The notes under the pieces were generated by a model. That model was not told where the DNA came from, did no database searches, and saw nothing but the letters and a program-made list of their open reading frames with translations. This document shows positions 1-4,871 of a stretch of 5,532 nt of DNA, one piece after another; position 1 is the stretch's first letter; each line of letters starts with the position of its first letter. The stretch spans positions 1 through 5,532 of the forward strand of contig JAFAZB010000355.1 in NCBI GenBank assembly GCA_019240015.1, read 5' to 3'. Made by a program: the position numbers and the translations under genes. The DNA comes from Solirubrobacterales bacterium. Its GTDB lineage: Bacteria > Actinomycetota > Thermoleophilia > Solirubrobacterales > Solirubrobacteraceae.

Positions 1-122
1 AGTTCCTGCATGCCGCGCGGTTGGCGTTCGCGCATCCGGTGACCGGCCGCCCGATCGACGTTCACTCGCCGCTGCCCCAGGACCTCCGGGACGCGCTCGC
101 GCTTGCGGCCGAGGGCGGCTGA
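1..122 (+). CDS. RluA-family 23S rRNA pseudouridine synthase, C-terminal fragment
   Basis: This is the 3' end of a gene that begins outside the window; the reading frame has its first full codon at base 3 and ends with TGA at 120-122. The visible 39 residues begin FLHAARLAFAHPVTGRPIDV and continue with HSPLPQDL. This matches the usual end of RluA/RluD-type pseudouridine synthases, where a 'qaLHA.rL.F.HP.tg....f.aplP.Dl' block closes the catalytic domain. Family members isomerise specific uridines in 23S rRNA (RluD acts on helix 69 positions) or tRNA. The catalytic Asp region is not in the window, so the exact member cannot be decided and no symbol is given. It is followed by a strong hairpin, so it probably ends its own transcription unit. 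The family call is fairly secure because the LHA-R-L-x-F-x-HP pattern is characteristic; the substrate is unknown. Confidence 0.75.
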   Translation, partial: FLHAARLAFAHPVTGRPIDVHSPLPQDLRDALALAAEGG

Positions 123-129
123 CATCAGA

Positions 130-161
130 CGGCGGGGCGGCCCGTCCAAGCCGCCCCGCCG
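130..161 (+). terminator. GC-rich hairpin, probable terminator of the upstream gene
   Basis: Bases 130-141 and 150-161 are perfect inverted repeats giving a 12-bp stem (core GGCGGGGCGG / CCGCCCCGCC) around an 8-base loop at 142-149. It starts 8 bases after the upstream stop codon, the usual place for an intrinsic terminator. No U-tract follows. U-less hairpins of this kind are common after genes in high-GC actinobacteria, but without the tract, termination efficiency is uncertain; the hairpin could equally protect the 3' end of the mRNA. Confidence 0.65.
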
Positions 162-165
162 AGAA

Positions 166-210
166 GGCCGCGAACCGAGCCACCGGAGGTAGGGGAAGGG
201 AGGTTCGGCC
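166..210 (+). other. Possible bulged hairpin enclosing a purine-rich, SD-like tract
   Basis: GGCC (166-169) and GAACC (172-176) can pair with GGTTC (202-206) and GGCC (207-210), giving 9 pairs with a 2-base bulge at 170-171. The loop and inner arm contain a purine-rich run at 185-203 with two Shine-Dalgarno-like GGAGGT words (185-190 and 199-204; the second overlaps the 3' arm). No start codon lies at a suitable distance, and the ATG at 221 is 16 bases away. It resembles no RNA family I recognise. It may be the untranslated remains of the upstream transcript or a leader element if a promoter lies further upstream. Confidence 0.25.
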
Positions 211-252
211 CGCGCCGCGGATGGCCGCCGGTGAAAGGCGACGCCCGCACAA

Positions 253-290
253 GTTCAAAACGTATGGGGCGGCCAATACTTGCGTAGACT
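253..290 (+). promoter_or_regulatory. Candidate promoter region for the rpsB operon
   Basis: The segment around 251-290 is the most AT-rich stretch of the 285-base gap, as expected for a promoter in a GC-rich genome. Two -10-like hexamers are visible: AATACT at 275-280 and TAGACT at 285-290, each matching the sigma-70-type TATAAT at four of six positions; TAGACT resembles common actinobacterial -10 elements. A convincing -35 at 16-18 bases upstream is lacking for either (GTTCAA at 253-258 is weak). A start near 287-298 would give a leader of about 110-120 bases. The assignment is tentative and rests on composition and position. Confidence 0.3.
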
Positions 291-309
291 TGCCAGGGTC
301 CATTCCCAA

Positions 310-337
310 CCCTGCTCGCGCGAATCGCGCCCTGCTC
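310..337 (+). repeat. 8-base direct repeat flanking a small hairpin in the rpsB leader
   Basis: CCCTGCTC occurs at 310-317 and again at 330-337, a start-to-start distance of 20 bases. Between them, GCGCG (318-322) and CGCGC (326-330) form a perfect 5-bp hairpin with an AAT loop; the last C of that arm is also the first base of the second repeat. The element lies between the candidate promoter and the rpsB ribosome binding site, so it would be in the 5' leader. S2 controls its own synthesis through its leader in some bacteria, but this element matches no leader motif I know, and its role is unknown. Confidence 0.3.
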
Positions 338-393
338 CGGCCACCACCGGGGTTCGCGACCACCGCCGAGCGGGCCTCACCGAGCAAGCAACA

Positions 394-399
394 AGGGAG
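394..399 (+). promoter_or_regulatory. Ribosome binding site of rpsB
   Basis: AGGGAG lies 8 bases before the GTG at 408. It fixes this GTG as the start: the protein then begins MAQIGIKELLEAGVHFGHQT, the normal S2 N-terminus. Confidence 0.8.
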
Positions 400-407
400 T
401 AGCAGCA

Positions 408-1379
408 GTGGCTCAAATCGGAATCAAGGAGCTGCTGGAGGCCGGCGTCCATTTCGGCCACCAGACGCGCCGCTGGAACCCCAAGATGCGCCGCTTCATC
501 TTCGGCGAGCGGGACGGCATCTACATCATCGATCTGCTTCAGACCGAAGCACTGCTGGAGAACGCGCGCGGGTTCGCGGCAGACCTGACCCGGCGCGGCG
601 GCACGGTCCTGTTCGTGGGGACCAAGAAGCAGGCGCGTGACGCGATCCAGGAGACCGCCGAAGCGGCGGACATGCCGTATGTCAATCACCGGTGGCTCGG
701 CGGGCTGCTAACGAACTTCCAGACGATCTCGCTGCGGATCAAGCGGCTGCACGACCTCGAGCGCTACGAGGCCGAGGGCCAGCTGCAGCTGCTGCCGACC
801 AGAGAGCGGATGGCGGCCCAGGCCGACCTCGAGAAGCTGCGCGCCAACCTCGGCGGGGTCAAGAACATGCAGCGCGTCCCCGATGCGGTGTTCGTGATCG
901 ACCTCAAGACCGAGCTGATCGCGGTCCGGGAGGCCCAGCGGCTGCGGATCCCGATCATCGGCCTGGTCGATACGAACTGCGACCCCGAAGGGATCGACTA
1001 CGTGATCCCCGGCAACGACGACGCGATCCGCTCGTGCGCCGCGATCACCGGGGCGATCGGCGACGTGGTCGCCCAGGGTCACGGTGCGTTCCGCGCCGAG
1101 GAGGAGCGCGCACGTCTCGAGCGCGAGCGCCAGGAGGCCGAGGAACGCGCCCGCCGCGAGGCCGAGGAGCAGCGGCGCCGCGAGCAGGAGGAGGCGGCCG
1201 CTGCGGCCGCCGCCGCCGCGCAAGCCGAGCCCGAGGGTTCGCCCGCGGCGAGCGACACCGGGGCTGCGCCCGCTCGGGAGCGGGCACCGGAGACCGCCCC
1301 GGCGACCGAGCCCCGGGCGGCCCCGGAGGCCGCCCCGGCCGCCCCGGCCGCCGAGGGCGCGACGGGCGAGGGCGCATGA
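408..1379 (+). CDS. rpsB: 30S ribosomal protein S2 with a long C-terminal extension
   Basis: S2 is a late-assembling protein of the 30S subunit, near the mRNA exit side, and helps bind S1-like proteins and start translation. The 323-residue product carries the full S2 domain in about residues 1-226. Recognisable blocks include EAGVHFGHQTRRWNPKM (11-27), FVGTKKQARD (69-78), NHRWLGGLLTNF (93-104), the signature PDAVFVIDLKTELIAVREA (158-176) and IGLVDTNCDPEGIDYVIPGND (184-204 region). Usual bacterial S2 is about 230-260 residues; here roughly 97 residues are added. The tail has a Glu/Arg-rich, probably helical part (231-262), nine alanines (263-271) and an Ala/Pro/Glu-rich end. The GTG start is supported by a good ribosome binding site. 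The stop overlaps the tsf start by ATGA. Identity is certain; the role of the tail is not known. Confidence 0.98.
   Translation: MAQIGIKELLEAGVHFGHQTRRWNPKMRRFIFGERDGIYIIDLLQTEALLENARGFAADLTRRGGTVLFVGTKKQARDAIQETAEAADMPYVNHRWLGGLLTNFQTISLRIKRLHDLERYEAEGQLQLLPTRERMAAQADLEKLRANLGGVKNMQRVPDAVFVIDLKTELIAVREAQRLRIPIIGLVDTNCDPEGIDYVIPGNDDAIRSCAAITGAIGDVVAQGHGAFRAEEERARLERERQEAEERARREAEEQRRREQEEAAAAAAAAAQAEPEGSPAASDTGAAPARERAPETAPATEPRAAPEAAPAAPAAEGATGEGA
1098..1376 (+). other. Low-complexity C-terminal extension of S2 (part of rpsB)
   Basis: This segment encodes residues 231-323. The first part (1098-1193) encodes 32 residues almost entirely Glu, Arg, Ala, Gln and Leu, with charge patterning typical of a single long helix or coiled coil. 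Bases 1194-1220 encode nine consecutive alanines using mixed GCG/GCC/GCT codons, so the run is not a pure trinucleotide repeat. The rest (1221-1376) is Ala/Pro/Glu/Gly-rich and probably disordered. A tandem pair of GCCCCGGCC lies at 1332-1349. Charged or acidic/alanine-rich tails on S2 are known in several actinobacterial lineages, but this one is long. Function is unknown. Confidence 0.85.
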
Positions 1380-1975
1380 GCGAGGTCAGCGCACAGCAGG
1401 TCAAGGCGCTGCGGGACCGCACCGGGGCGGGCATGCTCGCCTGCCGCGACGCACTCAGCGAGGCCGATGGCGATCTGGAGCGAGCGGTCGAGATTCTGCG
1501 CACGCGGGGAGAGGCGCAGGCCGCCAAGCGCGCCGGCGAGGAGGCGCTCGAGGGGGTCATCCAGAGCTACGTCCACGCCGGGAACAAGATCGGCGTGCTG
1601 GTCGAGGTCAACTGCCAGACCGATTTCGTCGCGCGCAACCAGAAGTTCATCGAGTTCGCCAGGGAGCTGGCGCTCCACATCGCCGCGGCGGCGCCGCTCG
1701 CGGTCAGCGAGCAGGACGTTCCCGCATCGGATCGAGAGCGCGAGCAGCGGATCGCGACCGAGCAGGCCGCCGACAGGCCTGAGAACGTCCGCGAGCGGGT
1801 TGTGACCGGCAAGCTCGAGAAGTGGCTCGACGAGGTCGTGCTGCTCCGTCAGCGGCACGTCAACGAGGACAAGCACGGCGGTAAGACGATCGAGGAGCTC
1901 CGCGCCGCGCTGGCGAGCGAGACCCGAGAGAACATCGTGGTCCGCCGCTTCGCACGCTTCGCAGTAGGCGGCTGA
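1376..1975 (+). CDS. tsf: Elongation factor Ts, short form
   Basis: EF-Ts is the cytoplasmic guanine nucleotide exchange factor that releases GDP from EF-Tu. The 199-residue product has the N-terminal UBA-like EF-Tu-binding domain (about 1-45) with LRDRTGAGMLACRDAL at 12-27, then the core with the diagnostic VNCQTDFVARN (78-88), and ends with ENIVVRRFARFAVGG, a standard EF-Ts C-terminus. E. coli-type EF-Ts is about 280 residues; this is the short class with one core subdomain, like the Thermus protein of about 196 residues, which acts as a dimer. The ATG at 1376 overlaps the rpsB stop (ATGA) and gives the canonical N-terminus, whereas the frame is open far upstream only as a shadow of rpsB. 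GAGGG at 1368-1372 is a close, modest ribosome binding site, so translation is probably coupled to rpsB. Confidence 0.97.
   Translation: MSEVSAQQVKALRDRTGAGMLACRDALSEADGDLERAVEILRTRGEAQAAKRAGEEALEGVIQSYVHAGNKIGVLVEVNCQTDFVARNQKFIEFARELALHIAAAAPLAVSEQDVPASDREREQRIATEQAADRPENVRERVVTGKLEKWLDEVVLLRQRHVNEDKHGGKTIEELRAALASETRENIVVRRFARFAVGG
1966..1971 (+). promoter_or_regulatory. Ribosome binding site of pyrH
   Basis: AGGCGG, one mismatch from AGGAGG, sits 8 bases before the GTG at 1980 and lies inside the last codons of tsf. It supports the GTG as the pyrH start rather than an internal ATG such as 2061. Confidence 0.6.
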
Positions 1976-1979
1976 GCAG

Positions 1980-2726
1980 GTGGCGCAGGCGAAAGTCGAC
2001 CCCCCGCAGCCTGCTCCCGCCTATCGACGGGTCCTGCTGAAGCTCTCCGGGGAGGCGCTGATGGGCGAGCTCGACTACGGCACCGACCCCGCCCGCGTGC
2101 AGGCGATCGCCCGCCAGTTGGCGGAGGTACACCGCCGGGGGCTGGAAGTGGCGATCGTGGTCGGTGGGGGCAACATCTACCGCGGCCTGGCGGCGGCGGC
2201 GCGAGGCATGGACCGCGCGACCGGCGACTACATGGGGATGCTGGCCACGGTCCTGAACGCGCTCGCGCTCCAGGACGCGCTCGAGAAGGAACAGGTCGCC
2301 ACCCGGGTGCAATCCGCGATCACGATCTCGGAGGTCGCCGAGCCCTACATCCGCCGCCGCGCGGTCCGTCACCTCGAGAAGGGCAGGATCGTGATCTTTG
2401 CCGCCGGGACCGGGAACCCGTTCTTCACCACCGATACCGCCGCGGCGCTGCGAGCCGCCGAGTTGCACGCCGAGATCGTGCTGATGGCCAAGAACGAGGT
2501 GGAAGGCGTCTACACAGCCGACCCGGCGCTCGACGAGGACGCCGAGTTCATCCCCGAGATCACCCACAAGGATGCCCTGACGCGGGGATTGCAGGTGATG
2601 GATTCGACCGCGTTCGCGCTCTGCATGGACAACAACCTGCCGATCGTGGTGTTCAACATGGCGGACGAGCGCAACATCGACCGGATAGTGTCAGGGCAAC
2701 GCGTGGGCACCCTGGTCAGGACATGA
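1980..2726 (+). CDS. pyrH: Uridylate kinase (UMP kinase)
   Basis: PyrH phosphorylates UMP to UDP with ATP, supplying UTP and CTP synthesis; the bacterial enzyme is a hexamer of the amino acid kinase fold. The 248-residue product shows LLKLSGEALMG (19-29, phosphate-binding Lys), VVGGGNIYRG (60-69), GDYMGMLATVLNALALQDAL (82-101), the nucleotide-binding stretch FAAGTGNPFFTTDTAAALRA (140-159), KNEVEGVYTADP (171-182) and MDNNLPIVVFNM (216-227). Length is normal (about 235-250), with a short extra N-terminal peptide of about 14 residues before the first beta strand. The usual VDGVY is VEGVY here (E175), a conservative change. It starts 4 bases after the tsf stop and overlaps frr by ATGA. Bacterial PyrH is normally GTP-activated and UTP-inhibited; that is family knowledge. 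Confidence 0.97.
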   Translation: MAQAKVDPPQPAPAYRRVLLKLSGEALMGELDYGTDPARVQAIARQLAEVHRRGLEVAIVVGGGNIYRGLAAAARGMDRATGDYMGMLATVLNALALQDALEKEQVATRVQSAITISEVAEPYIRRRAVRHLEKGRIVIFAAGTGNPFFTTDTAAALRAAELHAEIVLMAKNEVEGVYTADPALDEDAEFIPEITHKDALTRGLQVMDSTAFALCMDNNLPIVVFNMADERNIDRIVSGQRVGTLVRT

Positions 2727-3292
2727 GCGGCGAGCTGATCGACGAGCTGCTGGACGATGCGCGGGAGCGGATGACCAAGTCGGTTGAGTCGATCCGCCAC
2801 GAGTTCGGCTCGGTGCGTACGGGGCGGGCCAGCCCGGCGCTGCTTGACAGGATCGCGGTCGACTACTACGGCACCGCGACGCCGCTCAAGCAGCTCGCCA
2901 CGATCACCGCCCCGGAGGCGCGCCTGCTCACGATCCAGCCCTACGACAAGAGCTCGATCAAGGCGATCGAGCGGGCGATCCTCGAGTCGGACGTCGGACT
3001 GACTCCCTCCAACGACGGCAATCTGATTCGCCTGGGGGTGCCGGAGCTGACCGAGGAGCGACGCCGCCAGCTGGTCAAGGTGGTGCGTCACATCGCCGAG
3101 GAGGGGCGCGTCGCGATACGCAACGTGCGCCGCGACGTGATGCACGATTTGCGCGAGCTCAAGGGCGCCGGAGAGGCAGGATCGGACGACGAGCACCGCG
3201 CCGAGGTCGAGCTTCAGAAGGTCACGGACGCCCGGATCGGCGAGCTCGACGAGCTGCTCAAACACAAGGAAGAAGAGATCCTGGAGGTGTGA
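2723..3292 (+). CDS. frr: Ribosome recycling factor
   Basis: RRF acts with EF-G to split the post-termination ribosome into subunits. The 189-residue product matches the usual length of about 185. It has the three-helix bundle interrupted by the small domain II. Visible blocks are IRHEFGSVRTGRASPALLDRI (about 24-44), VDYYGTATPLKQLATI (46-61), IQPYDKSSIKAIERAI (71-86), NDGNLIRLGVPELTEERRRQ (97-116) and VAIRNVRRDVMHDL (130-143), ending in KEEEILEV as in most homologues. The ATG overlaps the pyrH stop (ATGA) with only a poor ribosome binding site (AGGA at 2718-2721, one base away), so re-initiation by ribosomes finishing pyrH is likely. The stop TGA shares its last base with the uppS ATG. All key segments are present and identity is certain. 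Confidence 0.97.
   Translation: MSGELIDELLDDARERMTKSVESIRHEFGSVRTGRASPALLDRIAVDYYGTATPLKQLATITAPEARLLTIQPYDKSSIKAIERAILESDVGLTPSNDGNLIRLGVPELTEERRRQLVKVVRHIAEEGRVAIRNVRRDVMHDLRELKGAGEAGSDDEHRAEVELQKVTDARIGELDELLKHKEEEILEV
3283..3289 (+). promoter_or_regulatory. Ribosome binding site of uppS, within frr
   Basis: GGAGGTG lies within the last codons of frr. From GGAGG there are 4 bases to ATG 3292 but only 1 to GTG 3289, so the ATG is the better start. A second GGAGGA at 3310-3315 is 9 bases before an in-frame GTG at 3325, making a later start possible. Confidence 0.6.
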
Positions 3293-3975
3293 TGTCGGCG
3301 CGGGCTGACGGAGGAGCCCGCTACGTGGCGATCATCACCGATGGAAACGGCCGCTGGGCGAAGCGGCAGGGACTTCCGGTGGTGGCGGGTCACGAGGCTG
3401 GTGCGGACACGGTCAAGGCCCGCCTGCGGGACGCGGTCGATCTCGGGATCGAGGAGCTGACCGTGTACTCGTTCTCGACCGAGAACTGGAACCGGCCTCC
3501 CGACGAGGTCTCGGCGCTGATGGGGATGATGGGCAGGCGGATCGAGCTCGAGACCCCCGAGCTGCACGCCGAGGGAGTGCGGATGCGGTTCGTCGGGCGC
3601 CGGTCAGACCCCGTCCCGGGCGCGCTGATCGAGCGGATGCAATGGGCGGAGCGGCTGACCGCCGCAAACCGGCGGATCACGCTGTTCGTAGCTTTCAACT
3701 ACGGCGGCCGGGCGGAGATCATCGACGCAGCGCGAACCTTTAACGATGGCGGCGAAGAGGACTTCCGCCGGCACCTGTACGCCCCCGAGATGCACGACCC
3801 CGATCTGATCATCCGTACCAGCGGCGAGCAACGGAGCTCCAACTTCCTGCTCTGGCAAGGCTCCTACGCCGAGCTGATCTTCCGCCCGGAGCTGTGGCCC
3901 GATTTCTCGCGCCAGGCGTTCGAGCAGAGCCTCGAGGAGTTCGCTTCGCGCAGGCGGCGCTTCGGGGGCCGCTGA
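3292..3975 (+). CDS. uppS: Isoprenyl transferase (undecaprenyl diphosphate synthase family)
   Basis: UppS adds isopentenyl diphosphates in cis to farnesyl diphosphate, making the polyprenyl carrier for peptidoglycan and other wall polymers; it works at the cytoplasmic membrane face. The 227-residue product has YVAIITDGNGRWAKRQGLP (11-29) with catalytic Asp17, GHEAGADT (33-40), VYSFSTENWNRPPDEV (58-73), FNYGGRAEI (135-143) and DLIIRTSGEQRSSNFLLWQG (171-190). Arg175, Arg181, Ser183 and Glu194 keep the spacing of E. coli Arg194, Arg200, Ser202 and Glu213, which bind isopentenyl diphosphate and Mg. The normally Met before DGNGRWA is Thr. The protein is shorter than most (about 230-260) and the stretch between GGRAEIIDAAR and HLYAPEMHDPD is compact. 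Start: ATG 3292, in a TGATG overlap with frr. Product chain length cannot be read from sequence, so a shorter-chain cis-prenyltransferase remains possible. Confidence 0.94.
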   Translation: MSARADGGARYVAIITDGNGRWAKRQGLPVVAGHEAGADTVKARLRDAVDLGIEELTVYSFSTENWNRPPDEVSALMGMMGRRIELETPELHAEGVRMRFVGRRSDPVPGALIERMQWAERLTAANRRITLFVAFNYGGRAEIIDAARTFNDGGEEDFRRHLYAPEMHDPDLIIRTSGEQRSSNFLLWQGSYAELIFRPELWPDFSRQAFEQSLEEFASRRRRFGGR

Positions 3976-4871
3976 TGCCCTCGACCCGCCGGCCCCCCAC
4001 CCGCCCGCCACGGGCGGGGCGCCGTGTCCCAGCCGGCCGGCGAGGCAATTCGGGGCGGCCTGCGCGGGCTCGCCGGCAGCGCTCGGACCTGTTCTCCCGG
4101 ATCGTCGTGGCGGTGCCCGCCGCGATCGTGGCGATCGTGTTCATCGACCTCGGGGGCCTGGCCTGGGCGCTGTTCATGGTCGCGATCGGCTGGCTGTGCT
4201 TGCACGAGCTCTATCGGCTGCTGGCCCGCTGGCGGCCGGCGCCGCTGGTCGGGTTCGCGTCGCTCGCGGGGATGGTGCTGGCGGCCCGCTACGGAAGCCC
4301 TCGGGTGGTGCTCGAGGTGGCGATGGGAACGATTCCTGTGCTGTTCGTGATCGTGCTGGCCAGGGGCCAGCGTGGGAGCGCCACGGTCGCGATCGCGGGG
4401 ACGATGTTGGGGGTGGTCTGGATCGGATTGGCGTTCGCCCACTCGGAGCTGCTGCGCAGGCTCCCGCATGGCAATGCGGTGATCATCGACGTGCTGGTGG
4501 GAACGTTCCTCGGCGACACCGCGGCGTACCTCGGCGGACGACTGTTCGGACGCCGTCCGCTGGCGCCCGAGATCTCGCCGAGCAAGACGGTCGAGGGCCT
4601 GTTCTGCGGCATGCTGATTGCGGTCCTGGCGGTGTTCTTCGCCGGGCTCTACCAGACCTGGTTGACGCAAGGAGACGCGCTCTTGCTGGGTCTGGCGGTG
4701 GCCGTGCTGGGACCGCTGGGAGATCTGTTCGAATCGGTCGTCAAGCGCGACGCGGGCACCAAGGACGCCGGGAGCGCGTTCGGGCCACACGGCGGAGCGC
4801 TCGACCGCCTCGACAGCGTGATATTCACGGTCGTCGCCGGCTACTACGTCTGGCTGGCGGTGATGCACTAG
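3975..4871 (+). CDS. cdsA: Phosphatidate cytidylyltransferase (CDP-diglyceride synthase)
   Basis: CdsA is an integral membrane enzyme that joins CTP and phosphatidic acid to give CDP-diacylglycerol, the branch point for bacterial phospholipids. The 298-residue product has a basic, proline-rich N-terminus (1-38) and then several hydrophobic segments: about 43-57, 61-77, 90-105, 116-129, 137-155, 168-188, 209-225, 235-249 and 282-296. Family motifs are LGDTAAYLGGRLFGRR (179-194), SPSKTVEG (201-208) and the C-terminal CTP-transferase signature, with SVVKR at 254-258, KD at 263-264, PHGG at 271-274 and DRLD at 277-280. Ala275 stands where the signature usually has a larger aliphatic residue. The ATG overlaps the uppS stop (TGATG); the only upstream Shine-Dalgarno-like run is GGGGG at 3964-3968. 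A hairpin lies just inside the coding start. Identity is secure. Confidence 0.96.
   Translation: MPSTRRPPTRPPRAGRRVPAGRRGNSGRPARARRQRSDLFSRIVVAVPAAIVAIVFIDLGGLAWALFMVAIGWLCLHELYRLLARWRPAPLVGFASLAGMVLAARYGSPRVVLEVAMGTIPVLFVIVLARGQRGSATVAIAGTMLGVVWIGLAFAHSELLRRLPHGNAVIIDVLVGTFLGDTAAYLGGRLFGRRPLAPEISPSKTVEGLFCGMLIAVLAVFFAGLYQTWLTQGDALLLGLAVAVLGPLGDLFESVVKRDAGTKDAGSAFGPHGGALDRLDSVIFTVVAGYYVWLAVMH
4000..4018 (+). other. GC hairpin just inside the cdsA coding start
   Basis: CCCGCCCG (4000-4007) pairs perfectly with CGGGCGGG (4011-4018) around a CCA loop: 8 G-C pairs, starting 25 bases after the first base of the cdsA ATG. No U-tract follows, so simple intrinsic termination is unlikely, but the structure could slow ribosomes, protect or mark an mRNA end, or just reflect the Pro/Arg-rich codons it encodes. 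Confidence 0.45.
4856..4863 (+). promoter_or_regulatory. Ribosome binding site of dxr, within cdsA
   Basis: GGCGGTGA differs by one base from the extended Shine-Dalgarno GGAGGTGA and ends 7 bases before the GTG at 4871. It supports the TAGTG start of dxr. Confidence 0.6.

Noticed and set aside
290..295. TTGCCA, a five-of-six match to the -35 consensus
   Set aside because: At 16-18 bases downstream there is no acceptable -10 (TGCTCG at 313-318 matches poorly), so I did not call a promoter from it.
123..407. Possible tRNA, riboswitch or small gene in the gap before rpsB
   Set aside because: No cloverleaf, no riboswitch core I recognise and no short open frame with a proper ribosome binding site on either strand.
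221..640. Forward open frame starting at ATG in the rpsB leader
   Set aside because: It is out of frame with rpsB, overlaps it for more than 230 bases, has no well-placed ribosome binding site and is low-complexity in translation.
692..1375. Open frame upstream of and in frame with tsf, running inside rpsB for about 228 codons
   Set aside because: It is the off-frame shadow of rpsB in GC-rich DNA: Arg/Gly/Pro-rich low-complexity translation with no domain. EF-Ts clearly starts at 1376.
1079..1876. Antisense open frame of 265 codons across rpsB and tsf
   Set aside because: It is the complementary shadow of two certain genes; its Ala/Ser/Arg-rich end mirrors the low-complexity S2 tail.
3864..4868. 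Antisense open frame of 334 codons opposite cdsA
   Set aside because: Composition is His/Arg/Gln/Asp-rich with no recognisable fold, as expected for the complement of a GC-biased gene; the sense strand has full CdsA motifs.
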